DNA of 64,000 nt from Novosphingobium sp. (GCA_017745295.1 JAGHZR010000002.1:62001-126000); one strand, 5' to 3'; counted from the stretch's first letter, positions 42,512-51,975 are shown. Notes: a model not told the origin generated them from the sequence alone. Translations and numbers: made by a program.

Positions 42512-44302
42512 ATGACCGATACCGACGAAGACCTGTTCCCGCGCGCCGCGGTCCTGCACAAGGTGCTGGCGTTCGCCTTCGGCCACTGGCGGCGAGCGCC
42601 GGTGCTCGCCGTCGTCTGCGCCGGGGCGATGATGCTGGCGACCGTTACCGAAGTTTTCGTGCCGATCTATGCCGGACGCATGATCGACGCGGTGGGCGGC
42701 GGACTTGCGGCGGAAGCCTGGCGCGCCTTCGCGGCGATCACCGTGCTCGGTCTCGGCCTCGTGGTGTTCCGCCTCCTCGGCTGGTGGCTGATTACGCCGC
42801 TGACCCTGGGGATGATGCGCGACGTGACGCAGGAAGCCTTCGCCCGCGTCCAGCGTCTCTCCACCGACTGGCACGCCAATGCTTTCTCCGGCTCGACCGT
42901 GCGGCGCATCACCCGCGGCATGTGGGCGCTCGACACCCTGAACGACGTCCTGCTGCTCTCGCTGCTGCCTTCGCTGACGGTGCTGGTCGCGACGGTGATC
43001 CTGATGACCCTCCACTGGCCCGTGCTCGGGCTGGTCATGGCGGTGGGTGCGCTGGCCTATATCACCCTGACCGTGGGGCTGGCGACGCGGGTGCTGGCAC
43101 CGATCGCGCGCCTCTCGAACCAGTGGGATACGCGGATTGGCGGTATTCTGGCCGATGCGATCGGCACCAATGCCGTGGTCAAGGCCTTCGGCGGCGAGGA
43201 ACGCGAGGAGGAACTGCTCGCGCGGACCGTCGCCAAGTGGCGCAAGCGGACGTGGCGGACCTGGATGGCCTTCACCTGGGCAGGCACCGGACAGACCACC
43301 CTGCTCTGGCTGGTGCGCGCCGCCGTCACCGCCGCCGCGCTCTGGCTTTGGATGCAGGGACAGGCAGGCGCGGGCGATGTCGCTTATGTGCTGACCAGCT
43401 ACCTCGTGCTCAACGGCTATCTGCGGGACATCGGCCAGCACGTCCACATGCTCCAGCGCGCGGTGAACGAGATGGAGGAACTGGTCCAGCTTCATGACGA
43501 ACCGCTGGGCGTGGCCGACCGCGCCGATGCGCGGCCCATCCGCATCGTCGACGGTGCGATCCGCTTCGAGGACGTGACGTTCCACTACGGCGGACAGGAC
43601 AAGCCCTTGTTCCGCCATCTCGACGTGGCGATCCCGAGTGGTCAGCGTGTCGGCCTGGTGGGGCCTTCCGGCTCCGGCAAGACCAGCTTCGTCAAGCTGA
43701 TCCAGCGGCTCTACGACGTGGAGCAGGGCCGGGTCACGATCGACCGGCAGGATGTCGCTCATGCCACGCAGACCTCGCTGCGGCGCCAGGTCGCCATCGT
43801 GCCGCAGGAGCCGGTGCTGTTCCACCGCACGCTGGCCGAGAACATCGGCTATGGCCGGCCGGACGCGACCATCGAGGATATCGAGAGGGCGGCGCGACTG
43901 GCCAATGCGCATCACTTCATCCTGCGCCTGCCCAAGGGTTATCGCACGCTGGTGGGCGAGCGGGGCGTCAAGCTTTCCGGGGGCGAGCGGCAGCGCATCG
44001 CCATCGCGCGCGCCTTCCTGGCTGATGCGCCGATCCTCATTCTCGACGAGGCGACCTCAAGCCTCGATTCCGAATCCGAGGCGGCGATCCAGGAGGCGAT
44101 GGAGCGTCTCATGGTGGGCCGGACGGCCATCGTCATCGCCCACCGCCTTTCCACGGTGCGGGCGCTGGACCGCATTCTGGTGTTCCATCGCGGTGAAATC
44201 GTCGAGGACGGAACGCATGAGGTTCTGCTCAAGTCGGAGCAGGGGCAATATCGTCGTCTGTTCGAGCGCCAGGCGGGCACGGTCGCAGCCGAGATTCACT
44301 GA
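42512..44302 (+). CDS. ABC exporter, fused permease and ATPase
   Basis: 596 residues: a six-span exporter membrane domain (about 20-320) and an ATPase domain with Walker A GPSGSGKTS, Q-loop VPQEPVLFHR, signature KLSGGERQRIA, Walker B ILILDEATSSLD and the switch His in IAHRLSTV. All ATPase motifs are intact, in contrast to the type I exporter at 7110. It would work as a homodimer exporting a lipid, drug or peptide; the single-gene context gives no cargo hint. The ribosome site before ATG 42512 is weak. It converges with fumC across a hairpin at 44313-44357. Confidence 0.91.
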   Translation: MTDTDEDLFPRAAVLHKVLAFAFGHWRRAPVLAVVCAGAMMLATVTEVFVPIYAGRMIDAVGGGLAAEAWRAFAAITVLGLGLVVFRLLGWWLITPLTLGMMRDVTQEAFARVQRLSTDWHANAFSGSTVRRITRGMWALDTLNDVLLLSLLPSLTVLVATVILMTLHWPVLGLVMAVGALAYITLTVGLATRVLAPIARLSNQWDTRIGGILADAIGTNAVVKAFGGEEREEELLARTVAKWRKRTWRTWMAFTWAGTGQTTLLWLVRAAVTAAALWLWMQGQAGAGDVAYVLTSYLVLNGYLRDIGQHVHMLQRAVNEMEELVQLHDEPLGVADRADARPIRIVDGAIRFEDVTFHYGGQDKPLFRHLDVAIPSGQRVGLVGPSGSGKTSFVKLIQRLYDVEQGRVTIDRQDVAHATQTSLRRQVAIVPQEPVLFHRTLAENIGYGRPDATIEDIERAARLANAHHFILRLPKGYRTLVGERGVKLSGGERQRIAIARAFLADAPILILDEATSSLDSESEAAIQEAMERLMVGRTAIVIAHRLSTVRALDRILVFHRGEIVEDGTHEVLLKSEQGQYRRLFERQAGTVAAEIH

Positions 44303-44312
44303 TCGACTGGAG

Positions 44313-44357
44313 CCGATGGAGAGCGCCGCTCCTCTTGAGCGCAGCTCTCTCCATCGG
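44313..44357. terminator. Hairpin terminator between convergent ABC and fumC genes
   Basis: CCGATGGAGAG pairs exactly with CTCTCCATCGG 20 bases later, with extra TC in the right arm near its base. It lies in the 74-bp gap between two convergent stop codons. No T tract is obvious, so factor-assisted termination is possible. Confidence 0.6.
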
Positions 44358-44376
44358 CCTTGCGAATGAACCGTGA

Positions 44377-45756
44377 TCAGACCATGGTTTCGGGGCGAAC
44401 GAGCCGGTCGAACGTCGCGTCGTCCACCAGACCGAGTTCCAGCGCCGCCTCGCGCAGGGTCTGGCCCTTGGTGTGGGCGTGCTTGGCGATCTTGGCGGCA
44501 TTGTCGTAGCCGATCTCCGGCGCCAGCGCGGTCACCAGCATCAGCGAGCGTTCGAGCAATTCGGTGATCCGCGTGCGGTTCGGCTCGATACCGTCCACGC
44601 AGCGCTCGGCAAAGCTGGTCATGCCGGTGGCGAGCAGTTCGATGGAGCGGATCACCGCCGCGCCAATCATCGGCTTGAACACGTTGAGCTCGAAGGCGCC
44701 CTGAAGCCCGCCCACGGTGACGGCCTGATGGTTGCCGATGACTTGCGCGGCGACCATCGTCAGCATCTCGCACTGGGTGGGATTGACCTTGCCGGGCATG
44801 ATCGAACTGCCCGGTTCGTTCGCGGGCAGGTCGAGTTCGCCGAGGCCCGAGCGAGGGCCGGAGCCGAGCAGGCGGATGTCGTTGGCGATCTTGGTCAGCG
44901 CTACGGCGAGGGTCGAAAGCGTGCCGGAAAGCTGCACCAGAGCGTCGTTGCTGGCGAGGGCCTCGAAGGTGTTGGGCGCCTTGACGAAGGCCTTGCCAGT
45001 CTGCTCGGCGAGATCGGCGGCGATGGCTTCGCCGAAACCTTCCGGGGCGTTGAGGCCGGTGCCGACCGCAGTGCCGCCCTGCGCCAGTCGCAGCACGCCC
45101 TGCTCGGCATCGCGGACGCGCTGGTAGGCGTCGCGCAGTTGCTGGACATAGCCCGAAAATTCCTGGCCGAGGGTCAGCGGCGTGGCGTCCTGCAGGTGGG
45201 TGCGGCCGATCTTGACGATATCGCTCCAGGACTTGGCCTTGGCATCGAGCGAGGCGGTCAGCCGGTCGAGGGCGGGGACGAGCACTTCCTCGATCGAGAC
45301 GACCGCCGCGACGTGCAAGGCGGTAGGGAAGCTGTCGTTGGAGGATTGGCCGCGATTGACGTGGTCGTTGGGATGGACCGGGTTCTTGCCGCCGCGCTGG
45401 CCGGAAAGGATCTCGTTGGCGCGGCCCGCGATGACCTCGTTGACGTTCATGTTGCTCTGGGTGCCGCTGCCGGTCTGCCAGATCACCAGCGGGAACTGGT
45501 CGTCCAGCCTGCCTTCGACGACTTCGATAGCAGCGGCCTCGATGGCATCGGCAAGTCCGGCTTCGAGACCATGGGAGCGGTTGGCACGGGCGGCGGCCAG
45601 CTTCACGCGGGCGAGGGCGCGGACGATCGGGAGAGGCATGCGTTCGCTGGCGGCGAAGGGGAAGTTCTCGATGCTGCGCTGGGTCTGGGCGCCCCAGTAT
45701 GCGGTGGCAGGAACCTCGATTTCACCGATGCTGTCGGATTCGCGACGAATATCCAT
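44377..45756 (-). CDS. fumC: Fumarate hydratase, class II
   Basis: 459 residues, the usual length of class II fumarase. It has the oxygen-stable superfamily motifs: [44 protein letters not shown] and the signature [13 protein letters not shown] with the catalytic Ser loop. The enzyme interconverts fumarate and malate in the citric acid cycle in the cytosol as a tetramer. ATG 45756 begins with the [20 protein letters not shown] lead typical of class II fumarases. A 385-bp gap containing a palindromic repeat lies upstream. Confidence 0.96.
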   Translation of the reverse strand: MDIRRESDSIGEIEVPATAYWGAQTQRSIENFPFAASERMPLPIVRALARVKLAAARANRSHGLEAGLADAIEAAAIEVVEGRLDDQFPLVIWQTGSGTQSNMNVNEVIAGRANEILSGQRGGKNPVHPNDHVNRGQSSNDSFPTALHVAAVVSIEEVLVPALDRLTASLDAKAKSWSDIVKIGRTHLQDATPLTLGQEFSGYVQQLRDAYQRVRDAEQGVLRLAQGGTAVGTGLNAPEGFGEAIAADLAEQTGKAFVKAPNTFEALASNDALVQLSGTLSTLAVALTKIANDIRLLGSGPRSGLGELDLPANEPGSSIMPGKVNPTQCEMLTMVAAQVIGNHQAVTVGGLQGAFELNVFKPMIGAAVIRSIELLATGMTSFAERCVDGIEPNRTRITELLERSLMLVTALAPEIGYDNAAKIAKHAHTKGQTLREAALELGLVDDATFDRLVRPETMV

Positions 45757-46141
45757 GGCCTTGACCGTCTCCTCGTTGCCGGACCGTGGTTTTCAGGCCC
45801 GTGTTGAAGCTAGGATCTCCCCCCGAAGGGTTCAATGGCGGCGAATCGCGCCGCGTGGGGTGCATCTATGGACTGTGATGGAGGAAAAGAATATGCGACG
45901 CATTAGCAATTAATGCGTCTGGATTGGCGCTTTTCGCATGCTGGGTGGGCACTTTATCATCAGCACACCTCGTCATCCTGAACTCGTTTCAGGATCCATC
46001 TCGCCGCGCAAGCTGCCGTTGATGGCCACGAATGGATCCAGAACCAAGTTCAGGACGACGTGGGGAGGTCAGGCAAGCGTTGCGTCATGTGCATAATACC
46101 GTATACGATTATCAATCCTCTATAGAATAAGGTCGCATTCC
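45757..46141. other. Intergenic region upstream of fumC and S9 peptidase
   Basis: 385 bp without a gene, carrying one REP-like palindrome (45971-46060). The 80 bp next to the S9 peptidase start is AT-rich (GTATACGATTATCAATCCTCTATAG) and probably contains its promoter; TTGCGT at 46079 and the AT-rich boxes downstream are candidates only. Confidence 0.5.
45971..46060. repeat. REP-like palindromic repeat, copy 1
   Basis: CGTCATCCTGAACTCGTTTC at the left and GAACCAAGTTCAGGACGACG at the right form imperfect inverted arms; inner TTCAGGATCCAT and ATGGATCCAGAA also pair. The same unit recurs at 48464-48581, so the two copies flank the S9 peptidase gene. Similar CGTCATCCTGAAC palindromes are common intergenic elements in sphingomonads. 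Confidence 0.7.
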
Positions 46142-48415
46142 ATGTCTCTTGCTGCTCGCCGTGCTCGTATCTGCGGACTGTTGATGGCGGGCGGCGCGGC
46201 GCTGATCTCGGCTGCCGTGGGCGCGGCTCCGACGCGGGCGGATATCGATCGGTCGCTGGCCCTTCGTGAGAGCTGGCAATATCTGACCCGCGACGTGGCC
46301 TGGCCCGCGCACTGGACGCCGGACGGCACGGCATTCTCCTATCGCAAGACCGTGGAGGGCGGTTTCGCGTTCGAGACCGTGGATGCTCGGTCGCTGGAGC
46401 ATAGTCCCTCCTTCGACCAGCAGCGCCTCGCTGCGACGCTGACCAAAGCGCTGGGCCGTCCGGTCGCGCCGCTGCGCCTGCCTTTCGCGGAATTCGACTA
46501 TGCCGGAGATCGCCAAACTATCCAGTTCTGGCTCGACGAAGACGGCTGGCGCTGCACCCTGACCGACTATGCCTGCGAGAAGCAGCAAGACCCGCGCCGT
46601 CCGCGCGGTTTCGGTGTCGTGCGCGATCTTTCGGTTCCGGCGGACAATCATCCGCGCCTCTCGCCCGACGGCAAGTGGGAGGCGCTGGTGGAGGATGACA
46701 ACCTGACCGTCCGTCCTGCCGGAAGCACGGCTGCAGTTCGCCTCAGCACGGACGGATCGTCGGGCAACTTCTACGATCCCGAGACGATCGCCTGGTCGCC
46801 CGACAGTCGCCACCTGATGATTTACCGCGTCCGTCCCGGCTATGCCCGCCACGTCCTGCGCGTCGAGGCGGCGCCGAAGGGCAAGGGGCAGCCGGGCCTC
46901 CAGACCCAGCTCTACCCCAAGCCCGGCGATGCGATCGATCAGGAGCAGCCGGTGCTGTTCGACGTGGTCGAAAAGCGCCAGACCGTGGTGGACCCATCGC
47001 TCTTCCCCAATGCCTACGAACTGTCCGGCCCGCGCTGGCGGGCTGACGGAAAGAGTGTGGAATTCGATTACGTCCGGCGCGGTTTCGGGCAGGCGCGGAT
47101 CGTCTCGGTCGATGCCGCGAGCGGCGCGGCCCACGCTGCCGTCACCGAGGATGCGAAGACGTTCGTCTATGCCGACAGACGGTTTTCGCACGATGTGAAA
47201 GGCCTCGGCAATGAGATCGTCTGGGCCTCGGAGCGCGATGGCTGGAACCACCTCTACCTGATCGACGGTCGGACCGGAAAGGTGAAGAACCGCATCACCA
47301 CCGGTTCGTGGGTGGTCCGCGACGTGGTGAAGGTCGACGATGAAAAGCGCCAGATCTGGTTTGCCGCCAGCGGCATGAACGCAGGCGAGGACCCCTATTT
47401 TCGGCACTACTACCGCATCGATTTCGACGGCCGGAACCTCACCCCGCTCACCCCCGAGCGCGCCGATCACACGGTCAGCTTCTCGCCCGACATGCAGTTC
47501 TACGTCGATACCTATTCGCGCGTGGACTTGCCCAATGTCAGCGAACTCCACCGCACGAGCGACGGCGCGCTGGTCCAGACCGTCGCGAAGGGCGACATCA
47601 GCCGCCTCACCGCCGCCGGTTTCCGCGCGCCGGAAGTCTTCACCGCCAAGGCGCGCGACGGCAAGACCGATATCTGGGGCCTCGTCGTGCGCCCGCGCGA
47701 CTACGATCCGGCTAAGAAGTACCCGGTGATCGAGAACATCTACGCCGGCCCGCACGACAGCTTCGTGCCCAAGAGCTTCTGGCCCTTCGGCTATCACTCC
47801 GGCGGCGACAAGGTGATCGGCATGCAGGCTTTGGCCGATCTCGGCTTCATCGTCGTGCAGATCGACGGCATGGGCACGGCCAACCGCTCCAAGGCGTTCC
47901 AGGACGTGGCGTGGAAGAACCTCCAGGATTCCGGCTTCCCGGACCGCATCCTCTGGCACAAGGCCATGGCAGCGAAGGATCCGGCCTACGACATCGGCCG
48001 CGTCGGCATCTACGGCGCTTCGGCGGGTGGGCAGAGCACGCTCAACGCGCTCCTGTTCCATGGCGATTTCTACAAGGCCGGCGTCGCGATGGCGGGCTGC
48101 TACGACAACCGCATGGACAAGATCAGCTGGAACGAACAGTGGCTCGGCTGGCCGGTCGACAAGAGCTATGCCGATGCCTCGGGCGTGGACAATGCCGCAA
48201 AGCTTCAGGGCAAGCTGTTCATGATCGTGGGCGAGCAGGACAGCAACGTCGATCCCGCGTCGACGATGCAGGTCGCCGATGCGCTCATCAAGGCGGACAA
48301 GGACTTCGACCTGCTGGTCGTGCCGGGCGGCGAGCACAGCGTCGGGCGCTCGACCGGGCCGATCGACTATGTGACGCGCAGGCTGTCGGAGTTCTTCATC
48401 CGCAGTCTGCAGTGA
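46142..48415 (+). CDS. Secreted DPP4-type S9 family peptidase
   Basis: 757 residues with a signal peptide (hydrophobic ICGLLMAGGAALISAAVG, probably cut near APT), an N-terminal DPP4 beta-propeller (about 35-510) and a C-terminal alpha/beta-hydrolase domain. The triad is S627 in YGASAGGQ, D700 in EQDSNVDP and H732 in GGEHSVGR. A common DPP4 nucleophile motif is GWSYGG; here it reads GASAGG, but the spacing is right. It should release N-terminal dipeptides in the periplasm or outside. Palindromic repeats stand on both sides of the gene. Substrate range not predictable. Confidence 0.9.
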   Translation: MSLAARRARICGLLMAGGAALISAAVGAAPTRADIDRSLALRESWQYLTRDVAWPAHWTPDGTAFSYRKTVEGGFAFETVDARSLEHSPSFDQQRLAATLTKALGRPVAPLRLPFAEFDYAGDRQTIQFWLDEDGWRCTLTDYACEKQQDPRRPRGFGVVRDLSVPADNHPRLSPDGKWEALVEDDNLTVRPAGSTAAVRLSTDGSSGNFYDPETIAWSPDSRHLMIYRVRPGYARHVLRVEAAPKGKGQPGLQTQLYPKPGDAIDQEQPVLFDVVEKRQTVVDPSLFPNAYELSGPRWRADGKSVEFDYVRRGFGQARIVSVDAASGAAHAAVTEDAKTFVYADRRFSHDVKGLGNEIVWASERDGWNHLYLIDGRTGKVKNRITTGSWVVRDVVKVDDEKRQIWFAASGMNAGEDPYFRHYYRIDFDGRNLTPLTPERADHTVSFSPDMQFYVDTYSRVDLPNVSELHRTSDGALVQTVAKGDISRLTAAGFRAPEVFTAKARDGKTDIWGLVVRPRDYDPAKKYPVIENIYAGPHDSFVPKSFWPFGYHSGGDKVIGMQALADLGFIVVQIDGMGTANRSKAFQDVAWKNLQDSGFPDRILWHKAMAAKDPAYDIGRVGIYGASAGGQSTLNALLFHGDFYKAGVAMAGCYDNRMDKISWNEQWLGWPVDKSYADASGVDNAAKLQGKLFMIVGEQDSNVDPASTMQVADALIKADKDFDLLVVPGGEHSVGRSTGPIDYVTRRLSEFFIRSLQ

Positions 48416-48463
48416 GGGCAGGGAGGTGGGGACGTGCAGTAGATCGAGCGTCAGAGCATAGCC

Positions 48464-48581
48464 CCACCGTCATCCTGAACTTGTTTAGCTTCGCTGGCCT
48501 CCGGCTCAGGATCCATTTCTGGCCATCAACGGCGGTTCGTTCGGCAAGATGGATCCTGAAACAAGTTCAGGATGACGGTGG
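48464..48581. repeat. REP-like palindromic repeat, copy 2
   Basis: CCACCGTCATCCTGAACTTG to AAACAAGTTCAGGATGACGGTGG: outer arms match nearly perfectly. The left half holds an extra ~20-base stretch (AGCTTCGCTGGCCTCCGGCT) between the TTGTTT and CAGGATCCAT parts, absent from copy 1. Located 48 bp after the S9 peptidase stop. Confidence 0.75.
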
Positions 48582-48635
48582 TAAAGTGGGGCGGTCAGTC
48601 GTCAAACGCGTCGATCCGCCGCCCCGCTTGCAGCC

Positions 48636-49097
48636 TTACTCGCTGTCCTTCGCAGGCACGTCCTCGGCCGAGACGAAGCCATCGTGGTTGGTGTCGTGGC
48701 GCAGGAACATGCCCCAGCCGGTGGCGGCGAACTCGGCGCGGGTGATGCCGCCGCTCTTGTCGCTGTCGAGGACGCCGAAGCGCACTTCCGCCTGACGCAT
48801 CTGGCGGGTGCGCTCCTCGGCGCGCTCGCTTTCGGGACGCTGTGCGAGTTCGCGTTCCAAGCGCTCGCGATAGTCGCCGACATATTCGTCGTGTGAGAGG
48901 ACGCCGTCGTGGTTCCGGTCCATCCGGTCGAATTCGGCATCGCGGCCGCGCTGGAATTCGTCCTTGCTGACCTTGCCGTCGCCGTCGAGGTCCTGCTCCT
49001 TGATGAAAGTCGCCAGATCGTGGGAGGCGGCATGGGCCGTCGTGGTTCCGGCGCCGATCGCGGCCAGCAGGGACATCGCGCAAAGTGCGGACTTCAT
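48636..49097 (-). CDS. Periplasmic four-EF-hand calcium-binding protein
   Basis: 153 residues from ATG 49097 with GAGGAAG seven bases upstream. A signal peptide (ALCAMSLLAAIGAGTTTAHA) is followed by four EF-hand loops: DLDGDGKVSKDE, DRNHDGVLSHDE, DSDKSGGITRAE and DTNHDGFVSAED. All have acidic residues at positions 1, 3 or 5 and 12, so calcium binding looks intact except possibly loop 3. Between hands 2 and 3 lies a charged helix (RERLERELAQRPESERAEER). It follows the DUF4198 gene by 11 bp. Likely a periplasmic calcium sensor or buffer; the partner is unknown. Confidence 0.88.
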   Translation of the reverse strand: MKSALCAMSLLAAIGAGTTTAHAASHDLATFIKEQDLDGDGKVSKDEFQRGRDAEFDRMDRNHDGVLSHDEYVGDYRERLERELAQRPESERAEERTRQMRQAEVRFGVLDSDKSGGITRAEFAATGWGMFLRHDTNHDGFVSAEDVPAKDSE

Positions 49098-49108
49098 GGT
49101 ATTCTTCC

Positions 49109-49897
49109 TCATTTCGAAACGGAATAGGTCAGTGCGTAAGTATAGCTGCGCGCGGGCAGCCCGTTCGCGGCATCGACGCGATGGCGCGTCATCGCGAAGT
49201 AGAGCCCCGGTTCCGGCGCGGTGATAGCGAAGCGGCCGCGCGCATCGCTGGTGACGAGCGGCAGACGGGTGTTTTCCACCTCGCCCGCACGCGCCTGCTC
49301 GACCTCGACGTCGGCATTGGCGAGCGGCTTGCCGTCGAACAGCAGTTCGAACTCGGCAGGCTGGCCTGCGCGGATGAGCGAGGGGTGCGTGATCGCGCGA
49401 TATTCGATGCCCTTGCCGGACGGCGCGAGCGCGGCCTGATCGGGCTTGCCGCGCGTCACGAAAGCCTCGGCCTTGGTGACGCTCTGCATGTCGACCGGCG
49501 TGACACCGGCAGGGAGGGGGCGGCGCGGGTCGATGAATTCCCAGGTGCCGTCGATGAGCGCGGCCTTGGCCACGCGGCCCTGTCGTTCGCCGCTGGTGAG
49601 GCGGTAGGTGCCATCGACCGGGAGCGGGGCTTCGAGCACGGCGAGATCGCGTAGTGCTACCGGCTTCAGCGGCAAGGTCTTGCCGTCCGGGCCGACAAGG
49701 TGAAAATCGTCGGACAGCATGGCGACCGTGGGCACGAAGACGTGCTCGCTGAACGAGGCCTCGACGGTGACATGATCGTCCTTGTCGAGATTGAAGCCGT
49801 TGGGCAGCAGATAAGGCGAGTGGGCGAGGGCCGGAGCGGCCAGCACGGCGGCAGCCACGGAAACGGCCAGCAGGCTCAGGCGGTTGGTGCGAGTCAT
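49109..49897 (-). CDS. Periplasmic DUF4198 protein
   Basis: 262 residues from ATG 49897. A signal peptide (SLLAVSVAAAVLAAPALA) leads to a two-part beta-sandwich. The first part carries HSPYLLPNGFNLDKDDHVTV and a long loop to about 165; the second is an Ig-like domain with FELLFDGKPLANADVEVEQA and FAITAPEPGLYFAMTRHR. This is the DUF4198/NikM-like fold, often with metal-handling or TonB-related neighbours. A homologous protein, cut by the window, stands beside ApbE at the right end. The upstream region has AATGCGAATCAATAGCGAT, a weak Fur-like element. Co-transcribed with the EF-hand gene. Confidence 0.82.
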   Translation of the reverse strand: MTRTNRLSLLAVSVAAAVLAAPALAHSPYLLPNGFNLDKDDHVTVEASFSEHVFVPTVAMLSDDFHLVGPDGKTLPLKPVALRDLAVLEAPLPVDGTYRLTSGERQGRVAKAALIDGTWEFIDPRRPLPAGVTPVDMQSVTKAEAFVTRGKPDQAALAPSGKGIEYRAITHPSLIRAGQPAEFELLFDGKPLANADVEVEQARAGEVENTRLPLVTSDARGRFAITAPEPGLYFAMTRHRVDAANGLPARSYTYALTYSVSK

Positions 49898-49943
49898 CGG
49901 GTCTTTCTCGATCTGTAAGCGTGGTTGCTCTTGGGCATACAAA

Positions 49944-49965
49944 CTAATGCGAATCAATAGCGATA
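49944..49965 (-). promoter_or_regulatory. Weak Fur-box-like element upstream of the DUF4198/EF-hand operon
   Basis: CTAATGCGAATCAATAGCGATA lies about 50 bp upstream of ATG 49897. It shares the AATnCGAATCATT flavour of alphaproteobacterial iron boxes but has only about half of the expected dyad matches. Kept as low-confidence. Confidence 0.3.
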
Positions 49966-50064
49966 ATTGTAACGGCGCGTATCGATCGCATCGCTGGTGA
50001 TCTGCCGGGTTTGATCGCAAGGAACGGGGCGCTATCGGTGAGGCCTCCTGCTAGACAATTGGTG

Positions 50065-50784
50065 ATGATCCAGAACGAAGACGAAATTCCTGCTGCTACA
50101 GGGCTGGACTGGCCGGAAATCGCGGTTCAACTCGACCGCGAAGGGTGGGCGGTCCTGCCCGGCCTGCTGAGCCATGCGCAGTGCGATGCAGTTTCCCGGC
50201 TTTACGGGCCGACAGACATGTTTCGCAGTCAGGTCCACATGGCTCGGCATGGTTTCGGGCAAGGCGAGTACCGCTACTTCGCCTATCCGCTGCCCGATGT
50301 GGTCCAGTCGCTGCGCACCGCGCTCTATCCCCGCCTCGCGCCGATCGCCAACCGCTGGCACGAGCGCATGGACATGCCGGTCCGTTTCCCGGTGGATCAT
50401 GCGGCGTTCCTCGATCGCTGTCATGCGGCCGGCCAGCGAAGGCCGACGCCGCTGCTGCTCCAGTACGGCCCCGGCGACTACAATTGCCTCCATCAGGACC
50501 TCTATGGCGAGCATGTCTTTCCCTTGCAGGTGGCGGTCCTGCTGTCGCAGCCGGGCGCGGATTTCACCGGCGGCGAACTCGTCCTGACCGAGCAGCGCCC
50601 GCGCATGCAGTCGCGGCCCATTGTCGTGCCGCTGGCCAAGGGAGACGGCGTGGTCTTTGCAGTCAACCAGCGCCCGCAGCGAGGATCGCGCGGAGACTAC
50701 CGTGTCACCATGCGGCATGGGGTGTCGCGGCTTCGCGCGGGTAGGCGCCATGTTCTGGGGGTGATCTTCCATGATGCAGCCTGA
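50065..50784 (+). CDS. 2OG-Fe(II) oxygenase of the nucleic-acid type (Oxygenase-NA / COG3826)
   Basis: 239 residues. The iron site is HQD (H143, D145) in NCLHQDLYGEHVFPLQV and a distal His (H218 or H229) in RHGVSRLRAGRRHVLG, which also offers the 2OG-binding Arg. The segments LPGLLSHAQCDAV, PTPLLLQYGPGDYN and FTGGELVLTEQRPRMQS fit the family named Oxygenase-NA, members of which occur near Ada/AlkB repair genes. The next gene, an AlkB, overlaps it by 14 bp. Probably a DNA or RNA oxidative demethylase, but no biochemical function is proven. ATG 50065 or GTG 50062 could start; neither has a strong ribosome site. Confidence 0.8.
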   Translation: MIQNEDEIPAATGLDWPEIAVQLDREGWAVLPGLLSHAQCDAVSRLYGPTDMFRSQVHMARHGFGQGEYRYFAYPLPDVVQSLRTALYPRLAPIANRWHERMDMPVRFPVDHAAFLDRCHAAGQRRPTPLLLQYGPGDYNCLHQDLYGEHVFPLQVAVLLSQPGADFTGGELVLTEQRPRMQSRPIVVPLAKGDGVVFAVNQRPQRGSRGDYRVTMRHGVSRLRAGRRHVLGVIFHDAA

Positions 50785-51415
50785 CATGTTCGCCTGCGCC
50801 CGCAGCGAAGTCGGGCTGGGACCGGGTGCGGTCCTGCTCGGCGGTTTTGCGCTGGACGAGGCGGAGGCGCTGCTCGCCGAGATAGCTCCGCTCGCGGCGA
50901 TATCGCCGTTCCGGCACATGACGACCCGCAGCGGCGGCCGACTGGCGGTGGCGATGTTCAACTGCGGGGAGACCGGCTGGATCAGCGACGGCAGAGGCTA
51001 TCGCTATCAATCGACAGACCCGCAGACCGGAGATCGCTGGCCCGCGCTGCCGCCGCGCTTTCTCGATCTCGCCGCGCGTGCTGCGGCCGCGGCGCGCTAT
51101 CCCGGCTTCGTGCCCGATGCCTGCCTCGTCAATCGCTACGATGCGCAGACGCGGCTTTCGCTGCACCAGGATATGGACGAGCGCGACCACGACGCGCCGA
51201 TCGTCTCGGTTTCGCTGGGGCTGTCCGCCGCGTTCCTCTGGGGCGGCCTCACGCGGAGCGACCGCCCCCGGCGTCATCCTGTCCACCATGGCGACGTGGT
51301 CGTCTGGGGAGGCCCCTCGCGCATGATCTTCCATGGGGTGGACAGTGTCGAGAAGGGCACGCATCCTGCGACCGGCCCCTGGCGCTACAATCTCACTTTC
51401 CGGAAAGCCCGATGA
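50771..51415 (+). CDS. alkB: AlkB-type alpha-ketoglutarate-dependent DNA repair dioxygenase
   Basis: 214 residues, the size of E. coli AlkB. The iron triad is H132-x-D134 in [11 protein letters not shown] plus H188 in MIFHGVDS, and the 2OG-binding motif RxNxTxR reads RYNLTFR near the C-terminus. It reverses alkyl lesions such as 1-methyladenine and 3-methylcytosine. It overlaps the preceding oxygenase by 14 bp and the following tag gene by ATGA at 51412-51415, so all three are translationally coupled. No Ada gene is in the window; regulation not evident. Confidence 0.93.
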   Translation: MMQPDMFACARSEVGLGPGAVLLGGFALDEAEALLAEIAPLAAISPFRHMTTRSGGRLAVAMFNCGETGWISDGRGYRYQSTDPQTGDRWPALPPRFLDLAARAAAAARYPGFVPDACLVNRYDAQTRLSLHQDMDERDHDAPIVSVSLGLSAAFLWGGLTRSDRPRRHPVHHGDVVVWGGPSRMIFHGVDSVEKGTHPATGPWRYNLTFRKAR

Positions 51416-51975
51416 CCGAAACGCTACACCGCTGCCGCTGGGCCGAGGGCGATGCCCGGATGCAGGCCTATCACGACGAGGAATGGGGCGTTCCCGTCCG
51501 GGATTCCCGCGCGCTCTGGGAAAAGCTGGTGCTCGACACCTTCCAGGCCGGCCTGTCGTGGCGGACAATCCTCTACAAGCGCGATGCGTTCCGCGCGGCT
51601 TTCGAGGGCTTCGATCCCCATCGCATCGCCGGTTATGGTCCTGCCGAAATCGACCGCCTGATGGGCGATGCGGGCATCGTCCGCGCGCGGGCCAAGATCG
51701 AGGCGACCATTCGCAATGCGCAGGGATACCTTGCGATGCAGGAACAGGGCAAGGACTTCGCCGAATTCGTCTGGTCCTTCGTCGGCGGCGAGACGGCCAT
51801 GGGCGACGGCACCGGCAGCGCCGCGCGCTCCCCGGCGGGCGATGCCCTGTCGGCGGCGCTCAAGCAGCGCGGCTTCGGTTTCGTCGGTCCGGTGGTGGTC
51901 CATGCCTGGCTCCAGGCGGTGGGCGTGATCGACGATCACGAGGCGACCTGCTTCCGCCGCTCCGACGGCGCGTAG
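51412..51975 (+). CDS. tag: DNA-3-methyladenine glycosylase I
   Basis: 187 residues, as in E. coli Tag. The opening [21 protein letters not shown] and [25 protein letters not shown] are family hallmarks. Candidate zinc ligands of the family are present: a Cys and a His in the first 25 residues and a His and a Cys near the end (DHEATCFRR). It excises 3-methyladenine from DNA to start base excision repair. It overlaps alkB by 4 bp, completing an alkylation repair operon of three enzymes. Confidence 0.94.
   Translation: MTETLHRCRWAEGDARMQAYHDEEWGVPVRDSRALWEKLVLDTFQAGLSWRTILYKRDAFRAAFEGFDPHRIAGYGPAEIDRLMGDAGIVRARAKIEATIRNAQGYLAMQEQGKDFAEFVWSFVGGETAMGDGTGSAARSPAGDALSAALKQRGFGFVGPVVVHAWLQAVGVIDDHEATCFRRSDGA

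Noticed and set aside
44473..45807. 444-codon plus-strand frame opposite fumC
   Set aside because: fumC signature motifs are all on the minus strand.
46112..48337. 741-codon minus-strand frame opposite the S9 peptidase
   Set aside because: The plus strand has the full catalytic triad; the antisense product has no domain and a skewed composition.
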